Positions 25,249-38,346 of a DNA stretch of 64,000 nt are shown here, piece after piece. Positions within the stretch are counted from its first letter, which is position 1. Every line of letters starts with the position of its first letter. Source of the DNA: Echinococcus granulosus. Its lineage: Eukaryota; Platyhelminthes; Cestoda; Cyclophyllidea; Taeniidae. The DNA is taken from NCBI RefSeq assembly GCF_000524195.1, contig NW_020170412.1, positions 570,929-634,928 of the forward strand. The letters run 5' to 3'. A program made the translations under genes and the position numbers. The notes under the pieces were generated by a model, which saw only the letters and a program-made list of their open reading frames with translations, did not search any database and was not told the DNA's origin.

Positions 25249-26240
25249 CTGGACCCAAAACTGTAGATGTTAGGTCAGTTAGATTCTCAGTTTTCACAAG
25301 CTTATCGTATATAATGCAGACATGAATTGGTTGATTGGCAACAGCAAATTAGGGTTTTAAAAATCCAAGATAGGTGGTTATAAGCAAGGGCACGAAATAT
25401 ACAAAAACACCTGAAAGATTTGTCTCAGAAGGAATATTATGACGCCTCTAATCATATTTAAGATCTCAACCAAACATAAAACCAAAGCCGATGCTGTGAC
25501 CAAAGATTGCAACGCAACAACTGCAAGCCAGCAGAAATAGTCAACAACACAGCAGTCCAATAATGCAGAATAAATAGAAATGAACCGGATTAGTGAAGCA
25601 AGCCCACAAACTTGCATAAACCAAACATGGAAAAAAACACAAGATGGACACCAACTTTAGTCCGCACAACATAACCACGCGACTCACGGTACAGCGTAGA
25701 TTGAAAGGTGGCGCCAGTGCTCTGAGGCCGTCAGGATGAAATTAATTAGTATACGAAAGATATTAAATTTTAGTTTGACAAATCACTTACCAAATTTAAA
25801 AACAGTGGAGAGAATGTTCTTGTAATAAGGGCGTAAAAACTTCGCCAATTTTGATAAAACATTCCAAGCCTATTATTTTGATATGGTCCTTCATTCCCAC
25901 GAAACGAATAAGCTGATTAGGTGAAGGCAAACTGTATTGGTGATGAACAGGGCACAGGATTTGGGAAAAGTGGGGGAGCGTCTGCTTTGGCACCAGTTTC
26001 GGGTGTACTGGCCGCTGCATCCATTTGCGCAAGCATTACCATTGGCGTATCCTTAAACTAATACAGGTTTAGAAATTTTCACTTTGTTTTTCCAGTAAAA
26101 TTAGTGCTTAGCCTTGAGACTTTTGTTTAGGACCCAAACTTGATATTCTTGAAGCCATTGTAGCAATAACTTATGTGTAGCGTCCCGAGACTCCCTGGAG
26201 ACGAAAGAAGACACAATACCCGGGCAGGATATATGTATTC
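25249..26240. other. AT-rich region upstream of FAN1
   Basis: No confident exon. A minus-strand open stretch at 25.9-26.03 kb contains ATG and a Pro/Ala-rich peptide but no recognisable UBZ finger pattern, so I could not connect it to FAN1. The last 65 bases before the gap belong to a repeat (see the repeat next to the gap). Confidence 0.4.
26175..26240 (+). repeat. Repeat copy abutting the assembly gap
   Basis: The bases before the N run contain GAAAGAAGACACAATACCCG followed by GGCAGGATAT. This matches 17.73 kb (AAAGAAGACACAATACTCGG GCAAAAT) with few changes. It shows that the gap sits inside or beside a dispersed repeat, a common cause of scaffold breaks. Confidence 0.6.
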
Positions 26241-26340
26241 NNNNNNNNNNNNNNNNNNNNNNNNNNNNNNNNNNNNNNNNNNNNNNNNNNNNNNNNNNNN
26301 NNNNNNNNNNNNNNNNNNNNNNNNNNNNNNNNNNNNNNNN
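26241..26340. other. Assembly gap, 100 N
   Basis: Exactly 100 N bases, a conventional placeholder length for a gap of unknown size. Any reading frame crossing it is meaningless. Confidence 0.98.
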
Positions 26341-27179
26341 TGTTCCTTCATAAATGGCCTCTGTTTCTGCAGCGCCCCTACTCTTTCTTGAAGTTACTGA
26401 AAATTCACGTCAAGGATATGCAAACGCTCGGGAGCTAGAGGCTGTTAGCTCGATCGGAATGTCCAGTCAGAGATGGAAGTACAACCTGAAGTGCTTGAAG
26501 TAGCCGCCTTGCATAGATACTCACCTAAAAATTTATTAACGTTAAGATACCCATGAATCAAGGATAAAACAGAAAAAACGCTCGCAGTCATTTTTGTTGA
26601 TGAGATTCTACCACTGTTTCTCGATTTCGAGTGATCACTGCATGAGCCAGTTGATATCTAGGGCGCCCTGCATCTCCCCTGTCAGTACGACAATTTTAGA
26701 AGCGTTTACTTATATATTTGAGCATAACAACTTTCTCTCTACTTAGCACCAACACCAACTCAGATGATCTAGTTCTGTTGGTTGCCGCTTCACTCTCAAT
26801 GGGTCATAGGACAGAAGGCTATTTTGAATTTGCTGGAATTCCTCGGTCTCATGAGCGCGATCAAACATTAAGGCATAGCCAGTTAGTCTTTCTGCAGTCC
26901 TCAGACTTTCTAGTTAAATAATCAAAGTCTGGTGGTAATATAAACCATTCAGGTATATTAATAAGTGCACGACTGAATTCCTAACTCTGCTGCGTACTTT
27001 CATCAGGGGGTTATTAGATCCAGATTCTAATCAGGATTAATAAAATTTACCTTCAAAGGCAACAAGATGGCACGATGAAGTAGCAATTTCCACAGCCGAA
27101 AGGCACCTCACCTTCGAATATCCTCCTCCAGATTACATATGATGTATCCAGACTTAATGAGGCATACTTTCATATGAGA
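26341..27179. other. Intergenic, nothing recognised
   Basis: AT-rich, all frames stop-rich, no family match or repeat copy that I could identify. Confidence 0.4.
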
Positions 27180-27620
27180 TGGGGAGCACATTTTCCCTTG
27201 CCTCAACACAGTTCCCAGACAGAACGGTGCTCCAGATCCAGTGAGGTTGCTAAGAGGGATCAGTGACATTGCTGTTAGGTATCTTCTCAATTGTGAGCAA
27301 ATTCGATGACTGACGTCGTTAATTCCTAAGTCGGTGCCTATTCTCCGGCGCCGACTACACTGTGATGGCCAACGTAGAAGTTTGACCAGGGAAAGCGTAG
27401 GGGACGACGCTCAAAAGAGGAGGTGGTGGCTCTGTAATACGTTGACTATTTATTTTAAGTCTTCAATTTTGTTTCGTGGACTCGTAAATCCTCATCTTTA
27501 TTCTTTGGCCTGGTGACATGTCCTCAGAGTCACCCCAGTATCACCCAGCCCTTCTATACGCCGAAAACTCATGTTCTGCCCCAGTATTATAGATTCTTCC
27601 ATCTACAGGGAAGACTCTGA
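27180..27620 (+). repeat. Dispersed repeat family, copy A
   Basis: Contains, in order, CACAGTTCCCAGACAGAACG, CTCCAGATCCAGTGAGGTTG, AAGAGGGATCAGTGAC, a GAGGAGGTGGTGG segment, TTGACTATTTATTTTAAGTC and a CTGCCCCAGTATTATAG end. The same blocks in the same order occur at 43.8-44.1 and 53.8-54.2 kb. No open frame is conserved between copies, so this looks like a non-autonomous element or old segmental repeat. Confidence 0.7.
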
Positions 27621-30600
27621 ATGCTAAAGGTGGAGTATTTTAGTTCATTATTTCCTCATTTTCCTGGTTTAGCTTTCTCTGTCCACTAATATCCAATGCT
27701 TGCGTCATCACTGGTGTCAGAGAGTTTTTAAATTCCTACAGAAATCTGTCGTTAAATAGATAATGGAACTGAGAGTCCATGGCATTAGCAGAACACTATA
27801 TCACCAAGATGGTAGCCAAAATGGACAGGTGCGAGAATCCTCTTTCATTTCATCAGTTCATCCCACAATGGTTACAGCTGCATTCTTTGGAGGATAAGTA
27901 GAAGCATCTAACGGGTAGGGAGGTGAAGTTTTTATTTATCCCGCTTGAGGTCTCTCGGGGGCATTCTCCATGGAAGCTGTACTAGGCTCCACCATTGACA
28001 GGACGCTATTGCCCGAAAAACTCGGGCAAACTCCATTGGGCCATCGTTGAAGACGCTCGCGATGGTCAAACTTTTGCCTTGGCCGTCACAAAGTAGGTGC
28101 TATTGCCCTGTAGATTGAAGGGGAGTTAGTAAAGGTCAAGCGTACCCAACAGATCAATGTCTTGACACACCAGCTTGAAGCGCTTGTGTGGGGTTGCAAA
28201 GAAATGTCATTTTATTTGACAGATTTCTGACCAAGCTGTCATATCCTGCACTTCCTAAGGGGACTTGCATAATTATGGGGAAGATAAGGGTGGATTGTGG
28301 TGTTGGGAACTCATTCACATGACAAATGCATGATGGGTAAGGGGATAGTCTGCACAGGCAGGCAAAGCCATTTTAATGTCAGAACACTCATTATCATTAA
28401 GTCAGGGTGGTTAAAACAGAACTGTGAAACTCCTGGCTCACTGCACAGCACACTTTCTCCTTGGAGAGCAATCGTCGTCGGTCAAATTTCTCTTTCGATT
28501 GTAACAAGCCTTCCCATGGAATAGGATCGACTCCAGGGAGGGATCTAAAGTGATATTCTACACCCGCATCACTGGTAGATTAAGGCCTGCTAATGGCAAT
28601 GTACCTTGTAAAATCGGTTGGTTGTCAAGACTATCCTGTGCCTCAGCTATGCGAATTCTATTGGAGAAGGAGAAGTCTTTGCTCTATTCCAAAGGCTAGA
28701 CGGTGTTCTTCAATGGCATCAGATGGATTAATGGAGGCATAGTAGGTATTCCAGCAAGCTCGGTCCCCGAATTTCTTTCTCTACAAGCGGTAACTTTTTT
28801 AAAATCGACATCAAGACGCTGGTTCCTTTACCATCCAGTTGTGAGTTTTCGTAGAATCACTCACCACAGCAAAATTTCCCCTTATGATGTGTAGCCATGT
28901 CTCGCACTGGACATAATCAAAATTTTTATCCATCTAAATAGGGCTGCTGCCAGGTTGATCATGAAGTTTTAATGCGGCAGGCCAGTATGGAAGGATGATT
29001 CTTAATTCTCGGACAGAAGAAGCTGCAAGGCTTTGTGCATGGACAAGAGGCCAAATCGCCGAGGCACGAAAGGGATCGTACTCCTAAAACTCTAGCATTA
29101 AGCCTGCTTCCATAGGTAGACAAGAGTTGGCTTCTAATTAAATAAAAAAAAATTAAAAATGAGTTAAAAGTTCGTGCAATTTCCCAAAATCAAGCCACTT
29201 ATATTGTTTGACTTGGAAGGGGTAGTACGGAACAATGTCTGCATGAATTGAGTATGATTTTTGATTTCCACTTCTGTGCTGTAGCATTCCGCTACTGTTG
29301 ATGGCCTCTAGTCCTTCTTCAAACTACAATGACGGTTTAGAATTTGACATTTTTAACACTTTTCTTCTGAAATATTTTTCCATCGAGTCCATGTTGTCGT
29401 CCCTTCGGTCCTAGAAATAATTACGGATGCAGGAGGTGTGATGAAATCAAGAGGAGTTTCAATTTCAAATCCTGACCTCTCTCTCTTAGTGAAACCGCCT
29501 CGGTATTCTTTCGATCGTAGATAGGGATTAGAAATTGGGGGGAGAGAGAGGAGGGGAGACGAGGCCCACCTCGACAAGGAATGGTGTTGTCAAAAAGCTT
29601 GCTGCCATTGTCACTGTTGCTCCAACAAACCAAGACTGCCATAGTGGCACTCCTTCAATGTACGCGCTTATGATAGTCGTTGTACTCCTCGACCCCCTTA
29701 AAGACTGACAGGAAGATTCAACAGTCCTTCTCTCAACGTGCATTTGGATTTCCACAATTCCCTGGTTTCTGTGTTTATTGTAATCTGTCAGCATGGCGGG
29801 TCTTTTGATATTTCTATTCACTGTAACCTAGTATGGCTTTCTGAGTCTTTCCTGAAGTCAAAAGGCATCCTAATACCAGAGTCGATGTAAATAAGGACTG
29901 GTGAGGGCTATTGGCATGGCCTGAGGGCCATGCCTCACAGCGTAAGAACAACCACGGAGACTTAAGTGTCCAAGTATTCAAAATCGAGAATTAAACGAAC
30001 AGTTAACGTACTGCATAGCCCCGCGATCCTTTTGAGCGTCACACCCAACGTTACTCCTGGTCAACCGCCCGTACCAGCCATCACAACGCAGTCGGTGGTG
30101 TAGGAAAGAAGCCACCCACGAACCAACCCCACCACTCATCAAACGTGCGAGCAACTGAGAAGATAACTAACTGCAAAGTCATTGCACCCTCTTAGAAATT
30201 CCACCAAGTCTCTTCCTCTTTGGCATCTGCGTCTAGGGAAGGAGGAATACGCTGACCATACCGCCGAGCAGAAGTACAAAAGCGGAGCTCTGGGTGCAAC
30301 AAAGATTCAAACAAACAAAGTGTTTCTGAAAAACCAAAAGGCAACATCCTCCACCCAAACGCGAATTTCCTTTTCAGGACCGACAAGAGAAAGGGCCACC
30401 TGGTTCTCACAATTCCGCGCAATTGATAAATGTCCGTCGTCAAGGGCTGCGGAAGAATGCTTCTGCAATAATCGAATGTGCTCCCCGCACAACGATTAAC
30501 TACCTCCATATTGTATATCTCCTTTCTGCACTGCTACAGATGCCGTGCTTTAACTGCTTTTAAAGTCATGTACACTCCACTTGGGATTGCAAATGCCATA

Positions 30601-33600
30601 TTTCAGTTTGAACCTTATTTCTGCGAAGTAATGTCAAGCTCAAGCATGAGTAAAATGGACTCTGAGTAACGATGATTGTATTCCTACTTCCTCGACGTCT
30701 GAAACCTAAACTTCGCAGCCTAGATATTTGCTTGTTCTGTAACAACACCCGCTCGGCCACCACCCGAAAAACTCGGAAGGTTTGCATACCCTCAAACTAT
30801 AATGGAACGCTTTGCAGCACAGATTGCATTGCGACGGCCAACGTGGTGGTTGAACAGAGAGTGCGCCGCGGACGATGGAGGCTACGTAATTCGATGCTAT
30901 GGGATGGTAAAGACACTAATGCATTGAAGACTACGTTGATGGTTGTACAACTGACCGTCTTGTAAGGTTAAGAAGACTAAATCTAATTTTCTCTTTCGAT
31001 GGTCGTGCCTCTCTAACGTACTGTTTTTCATACCTTTTAACTCCGTATTCGTACTCCTATAACGAGCAAACGGGTTAGACGAGAACAATCTCCGCTGGAT
31101 AGGAATAATAACATGGTCCAGGTTTCACGGTAATTTTAATTTGGGGGACTCTTGACCCCTCAGGGGGCCAATGGCATCTCCCCAGTCTCGAAGCTCGTAC
31201 CTACTAACCACCTCTTGCCTAGAAGGCGCATTCAAACAACCAAGTAGTCCACTTTGAGGCAGACCGTGAAAGTGGTGTATTTTCCCTGGCGGTCTTGCAG
31301 TGGAAGCAGTTGAGACCCATCCAGATAATGCGAGTCCTCCTACAAAGTGTTCCTTCTTCACAGAATCCAAAACAGTTTTTTGGTTTCAGTGATTGGTTTT
31401 CAGTTTTGTCTATCCAAAACTATTTGTACTAATTGATGCGAAAATTGTGGTCTAATTGTTAAATTTTTTCTTCGCCTCTTCGTTGCAGTTACCTGGGCAC
31501 TTGAGATTCCGCAATTGCGTTTGCGCTGCGGCGTGATCTGCGGAGCATGTCGGTAGCTCCCTCAACAGCTCTTCTGTATTTTGCCCTAGCATTATGACCT
31601 CTTTTGACTTTAGGGAAAACTCGGGGCGCAACAGTACCCTTTCATAGCTAAATTGCTTTTAATTCCTATTGCAAAACACAAAACTTTTGACATAATAGTT
31701 GAAATTTCGGTTCTTTGTAAAAATGGTTGCTAATACTCCTTTCTTGAGACATTATTAAGAAACTTCAAACCACACTCAAAGGGTGTTGAAGAATGTGCAG
31801 TGGCAACAAGCCACCGTGAGATGGCAGAGTACATATTGCTGTCGTGTTGACAGGCTGGAAGTCAACACTGGTATGATTCAAAGGCCACGTAGCCGAACGG
31901 CGTGGGGCACAATTGCGGGCGATTCGACTGCCCGCGCAGTTCAGCTTTCAGAACGCATCGTTGTATTGCATTTTGAAGGTTTTAATAAATCTTGAATTCC
32001 ACAATAATAATCTCCGGTCACTAAATTTAGTAGCCTAAAAGTGGTGATTCTAAATGCGTCCCGACGTGTTCGTTGTCACTACAGCGCGTAGACGATGACC
32101 CGCGCTTTTTGTCCGAGTCAACAAGTCACGAAAGCGCGCAAATTGTTCTCCGTTATTTTATGATAGACGACCAAGTTGGGCTTAAACCTGGAAGGGTAGG
32201 AGAGACGGAGAGTTGGTCTTCGTAATCGTGTGATGTTTTATACACTTTTCAAGTCTTCGGGCGGCAGTTTAGCTGGCGTTTTGGCTGAACAAGCTAACAT
32301 CTAGAGTGCCAAGGTGGATTCTCCTCCGAGGTGCTGGAACCAAGTGCTTGGAACCCATTCCATTGGTGATTAAACTTGGCATTACTTTGCAGATGTAAGA
32401 CCTAATCTGGGACATGCAAGTGTGCCCCGATGCAAAGGAAGGAATCACATTACAAAGGGTCAGGACTGGCGAAGAAACACACTTCAAAACACACTTTCAT
32501 CTTACGGTAAAGGAGACAATTTGCTCATTGAAACCCAGTTAAAACCGAGATTATTACAAACTCGCGGTGAAATGTACACAACTCGGGTTGTGGCAAAAAT
32601 ACTGCTGCGATAGGAATGCAGAAATGAAATATACAATGCGGAGGCAATTTATTACCAAGCCGACACCACATGCGAGCATTGCAGAAGCCTTTTTTTGCAA
32701 TCCTCTACAACCGACATTTACCTACTGCGATGCATCGTGAGAATCGGGTGGTCCCTTGCATGGGAAATCCTGAAAAGAGTCACCAGCACAGTGATATTTG
32801 AAGTAGTTTGCAATTTGCGTGGAGAATGTCGCCATTCTTCCGTAGTATAAGGCTTCACTTAGGTGGTAAACTCTTCAATTTGGTTTCGCTGGCACTTGTG
32901 CCTCCGCCTTTGTATTTCTGCTTAGGGGCTTGGCCTCCAGGCTATGCCAGCAGCTCCGCCAGCCATTTTATACGTAGGCAATATATTATCTGTCCAACTG
33001 CTATATTTTCGTCCAACTACAAAAGTTATTTGTGACCTGAAAATATATGAAGGCTATCAATCAAATAGGGCTTGAAGACCCACCATATTTGGCCCGGTCC
33101 AACTTTTGGAGTGATTTATCACCTTGGCGTGGAGCCAAATGCCACTGAGCCAGTGCGCCAAAGTGATGGAGAAACAACAGCAGTAGAGCTGACGTTACAG
33201 TAGAATTGCCTTTGCCAAACAATAGGAATTCCGGAGGGGGATAACCACTTCGACGTCATTTCAAAAAAAACTCACATGGTAAATGCCTCTCTCATTTCAC
33301 CACTACAGCTAATCATAGAGTCCCATAAAATTTACAATTATAAGCTTCCAAATCACATTTTATTCAAAAAAGGCAATATGTGAGTTACTTTGTATGGAAA
33401 TGACCATAGTGTTGCCCACCAGGAATTAGCATGCACCGCTAATTGGGGAGAATTTTATTGGCGCGGTGCTTCAACATGTCCCCTTAATGACCGACCGCAT
33501 AAGCCTACAGGAAGGGCATGTAATTCCTCATGGTAAGATGTTCACAACTTAATCCGCAAACCAAATTGCTCACCCTTGTGGATCTCTTTTGTCCGTCCGC

Positions 33601-36600
33601 ACCTCACTTCGTATTGTGTTGCCATCCACCGATTGTGGTCGGGGCGTTGAAACTCCAATTTGGTTTACACATTTTCTTCAACTAAGATGAACTTGTCAGA
33701 AGCACTTTGAGCTACTGCAGCCCATCGGCTCTCACTTATAGCCCGACACAGTGAGTAGTCTATTCGAGACTCTGATTTCCACTGAACTTGCAAGGAAGAT
33801 GATTGGTGAGCCTGTAATTGCAGCTGCACTACATAACTTTACGCTTCCATGAAGCAATTCATAATTCCAAATCACAGCTTACTCATTTAGAATGCCGAAA
33901 CAACAGTGCCTCGTAGATGGAACATTCATTTCTCCTTTTAAGTGCTTCCGTCTACCAGTTATGGTTGGAATGCCTGCCATTCCTACTGGCGTAGACGTGA
34001 CCACTTAATTCATTTACTGCGCAGATGAGAAGTAACTTTACTTCCAAACTTTGCCATAGCAAAAAGTTATTCCCGTTGGTACATATGCATAGCAGAGATA
34101 ACTCTGTACCATAATGAAGTGGAAAGTGCTGAAAGACCTATACTGGCGGGGTGCACTAGGAGGTCTCCATGTGCCCCCCGTTGTCGGCAGCTATCATGCG
34201 GATTGAAGATAATATGCCTAAAGAAAAAAAAACAATGACCGCTCGAAAGTATAAGGTTAGGCAGATTGAGTGTTTAAGATGTCCCGAGGCCCTCAAACCA
34301 ATCGCCTTGTAATGTTCAACCCTACTTAGCCTCAATAAAATTTGAGTAATTTTGAAGAGACAAACGCATCAGGTAGCCAGTCATTGTCCACCATAATATC
34401 ATTGTTAATGGGGTGTAATACGCGATTTTGAAAAGACAGTAGATGAAAATGTGCCATGTCTCTGCCACAATTCGCATTGTGATCGGATAAATAACGTCCC
34501 AATAATTCCCGCAGTTGATTGGTTCGGGTCAAGGTCGACAGTCGTTAAACATTCCATTTGATCCAAAGTTAGGCTAATCGCTGGAATTCCACTTATTTCC
34601 GTAAAACAAAGCTCTACAGGATGTAAAACTGCTGTGTGCAAGCCGCGAGCTGAAATCTTTCTGCCATTCTAAGGAAAAAATGCTGCTGTACTTCAACCTA
34701 TGCACGTTGCGCACAGGGTAAAAGATAAGACAAGTAGATTTCAGAAGGAATTTTAAACATTAACATTAGCTAAAAAGGCCATTTACAACCTGCAGAGGTT
34801 TAAATGACATCGAGTGCAAATAAAGCCTTAACTGAACTTGGAAAAGAGTGTTCTCCTGCCCATCATGAATGGAGAAGAGATTGCTTTTACGCCATTTAAG
34901 TAGTATGTCATGAGCCATGCGATTCCTGAAAGATCATTTAAAAATGTCATTGAGTACTCAAAATTTAGGATCATGTAAATGATGTACCTTGTAGTAAATA
35001 ACATTGACAGCGAACACATGCAGCCATGGTGGAGTGACTCAGTATCGTCGCCAAAGCAAACGCTCGTGGAGGAATTCACCTCACCATGATTTTCTTTGGC
35101 ACTACATTCGGCAGCAATTTAGTCTTAGAATGGCAGTAATGCCCCAAATAGGAATAAATACCCTATGCGGACTTTACCATCAGGTGAAATTTATGTTGCG
35201 TACTGACATTTCCACTGGACACACCTTATTCCAGGCGGACTGGCAAATACTTTTCCCCCTCGCTCATTAGTGTGTGAGGCAGCGCATTTGCCCCATTTAG
35301 TGGAAAAGAAAAATTAGACAACTCTTTTGGCCCTCATTATCCATCTAGAGAGGGAACTTGTACATTCTCTGCATGCGTACTTCCTCCAAACACGAGGTCT
35401 CCTCCGTCTGGCGGCGTTTTGACCTCAACCTGCCGTGCAAGCGGTAGGGCTGTGTGAACTTTCACTGGCGTCCATGACCCCGGGCAAGGATAAAAATGGG
35501 TGAGATGAGTGACAGATAATTGCCTATGGTAGTAATTAGTAATGCACATTTACTAAGGTCAATGGTCATTTCAGTATCATGTACTGGATTTTAGAATGTC
35601 TACAAACTAAGGATCTGGATTTAGTGGTGGCAAATTTAGCCACTGTAGCCGCCCGAGTCTTAAAGGTGAAAAAGGAACAATGCTAGGGTGGAATAAATAT
35701 TGCTACTGTCATATTCTGGAGGCCATGCCGCCCAGCGGGAGTGCAAATGTGGAGCCCTCAATGCTCATGGAACCAAATCTGGGAGTTAAATACACAACCA
35801 AAGCGTTGCAGCTAACTCCTGTATCCACTTTATTGTGCCAAACTCATCGAATCCACCTGCTACACAGACGTTTTTCTACTCACGTGCCAATACTGGCAGT
35901 GGACATCTTGACAAGCCGTTTTTAATCGCACCTTTTTCGCGCTTTCTTCATTCTTCCCATTTCAGGAGGCAACTCTAGACATGGAAGCGCGCTTTACTGT
36001 CTTGAATTTTATGCAGACGGAAGTATATGGTCAAATTTACAGCTGATGGATATACAAATTCTTACAGTGTAAAATTGTTTAAAGTTTCTTGACTTCCGTC
36101 AAGGAAGGGATATTGGGGCTTGCTGGCATTTCTTATCAAAGACGCTTCAATAAAAAATATTTTGGAAGCAATTTTTCTTTTTAAACTATGCAATGATGCA
36201 TAAGCGGCATCATTTGAAGCCAAAGTCTTACAGCCAAGTCATGTCCACATTTCGTTCGACTCTTCCCCACCCCGCTACTTAAATAATATCAGCGTCCGAA
36301 GAGTTTACGCGCTTTAAAGTGGAACTTTCTGCACTACTTGGAGTCGATGCCAATATAAACAAAAAAGGACCTTCAAAGAAGACAGATTATAATATTATGG
36401 ACTCCATCTAAGGCATTTCATTACAGTTGCAGGTGGTTACAGCGTTGGGTTGACTTGGATAGTCCATCACCTATTGCCTCGCAGCGGATCCACAGCGTGC
36501 TGCTTTGTTTTAAGGGTAAGACATTTAGCAGTCTTGAGCCACACAACAGATTAAGGCAGGCAAGTAGCTCTTGTGTTTAATTTTAGCTGACATAGAAACC

Positions 36601-37440
36601 TCTTCTCCATTCCACCCCTCTCTCACTTTTGCCCTATCCCTAGTAGGTCATATGCCCCAGCGTTACCTTTCCTGTGTTCATATTTTTTCCCCCTATGATT
36701 CACTTGACAGATGAATGCGCACCCTATTCGCCGTAAAAGTCAAGCAGTAAAGTAAAGGAAATAACTGGTTCACTCTTCTTAGCCCTTATTTACTCGACTT
36801 TGTAGCAATTTTCCCTCATTTTTAAAGAGGGATCTCAACTGTAAAATCTCAGAACTTTTTGCCATAGGCACCATTCTTGGTTACCACTTGTTTAATTTTT
36901 AAGTGGAGAGGACTTTAGGCCTTAGACCTCCACTTTATCTCCATCTTAAAAAGGTGACGAAAGAAAGCAACTATCTGTCGGGTTCAAGGTGTCTTTAGGT
37001 CAAGTTAGTTCTCTCTCCGGAGGGGTGGAAAAACCAGGCTCAAGACGTTGTCCACTTGGCGTCACGCATGTGGGACGGCTGAGTTTTGCTACTGGAGCCC
37101 GACAGCACAACTAGCTGAACTGGATGCCTCACACAGATTGCGGGCGTAGGTGCTCCTGATCTGGGGATAATTAAGATGACGAACAGTGTCTAGATATGAC
37201 CCTTTTTTAAGATCCCACTTTGTCTCGGTTCTGCACATCGCCAACACCACGCAATTTCGTTCTACGTGGAATGAGGAAAGGTCACTTCTACCTTTGGCAC
37301 GCACACCGGATGCACTGACGTGCATTACTCCGACAAGACTAATACAACACCCCGTAAGGAAAAGTGCTTCATTATGATATCTGTGTTACCCATGTTTGAA
37401 CAACTCTTGTAAGGCACTCTGGAATTTGAAGGACTAACTC
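27621..37440. other. Gene-poor intergenic region
   Basis: I find no exon chain supported by splice sites and protein character. Open frames of up to about 105 codons occur on both strands (for example around 30.2-30.5 kb), with no motif and antisense overlap, so I regard them as chance. Short pieces resemble the dispersed repeats: 31.60 kb (AAAACTCGGGGCGCAACAGT), 32.90 kb (GCTTGGCCTCCAGGCTATGC) and 35.72 kb (GGAGGCCATGCCGCCCAGCG). This is probably repeat-derived DNA in advanced decay. Confidence 0.4.
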
Positions 37441-37449
37441 TTCCAAACC

Positions 37450-37690
37450 AAATCAGCGGTTGTCACGCCGGACCGGTGAATAGCGATCGCTTTGAAGTGA
37501 GTATTCACTGCCGACATCCACACTGTTAGCCCAAGACGGTTTTCTCTCGAGTCTTAAGTCTGCCCAAGGGTGTATAAGCTCTGGAATTCGGCTGATGTGC
37601 TCCTGAATAACAGATCAGCGGTCCTCACACCGGATCGGTGATTAATGACTCCTTTGAAGCTAGCATTTACTGACAACACCTAAATACGGT
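37450..37690 (+). repeat. Diverged direct repeat pair, about 160-bp period
   Basis: ATCAGCGGTTGTCACGCCGG at about 37453 and ATCAGCGGTCCTCACACCGG at about 37614 begin two similar blocks of about 75 bp (then ACCGGTGAATAG / ATCGGTGATTAA, CTTTGAAG, TATTCACTGCCGACA / CATTTACTGACAACA). The start-to-start distance is about 161 bp. No coding is shared. Only two units are seen. Confidence 0.6.
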
Positions 37691-37929
37691 GATTTAAATG
37701 CCAACAAAATATGGTAATTCTGTATTATCTGCTTCTAATGGGCGAAGTAACCTTATGATTTAAAAATGATTTGGCGCCTTTCAGATTAGAAAGGTCGGGG
37801 AAGGGGGGAGGAAAGTTGCCACCAGTTAATTTATTCTAGAAATCCCGATAACATTTTCATCCTTTAATTTGACGATGGAGAAGTTAGCTTTCGCTATGTG
37901 TTGCAAGCCTCTCTCTTCTAACAAGGTGG

Positions 37930-38346
37930 GAGGGGGCAGTTATACGACATGTGACACCGCATGCATTAATATCACCACCAAACCAGTCGCCACCACCACT
38001 TTCGCCGGTGGCGCTACCACCGCCATTGCTGTCCTGTGCCCGAAGATCAATGGTAGACGACGTTGGGACGGAGAGATTCATGTTAGCACAGACAGACGGA
38101 CACACCAGGCTTTCGCGCAGTGGCCCATGCGAGGCGTGCAAGGCTTTGATTGGTCTTATCGAACCGCTGGGGTGTGTGTGTCTTTGCCTGCGGTTGTAAC
38201 CCGCCTCCCCCTTCGGGAGGCCAAGCACCCACACCCTCTCGCTCGCTCGTGCAGAAGCGCGTGCATAGCCTGACATTTCCCCAACGGTCCAACTCTAGCC
38301 ACCTCGCCTATCTCTCTCTCTCTCGTTGTCTCTCCCGTTCCTCGTA
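37930..38346 (+). promoter_or_regulatory. GC-rich presumptive promoter and 5' UTR of the calcium-binding protein gene
   Basis: This block just before the SCP-type gene is clearly richer in G and C than its surroundings, and both strands are open over long distances for that reason. It ends in a pyrimidine tract of CT repeats (about 38310-38339), directly before the ATG at 38347. A trans-splice or cis-splice acceptor could lie in this tract. No TATA box was identified. Confidence 0.35.

Noticed and set aside
26127..26391. Frames spanning the N run
   Set aside because: They consist mostly of unknown bases and are artefacts.
30182..30509. 105-codon frames on both strands at 30.2-30.5 kb
   Set aside because: Mutually antisense, no motif, no codon or splice support; typical of chance frames in a gene-poor region.
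37869..38276. Long overlapping frames on both strands before the calcium-binding gene
   Set aside because: The region is GC-rich, so stops are rare in all frames; residues are compositionally biased, and no splice link or motif exists.
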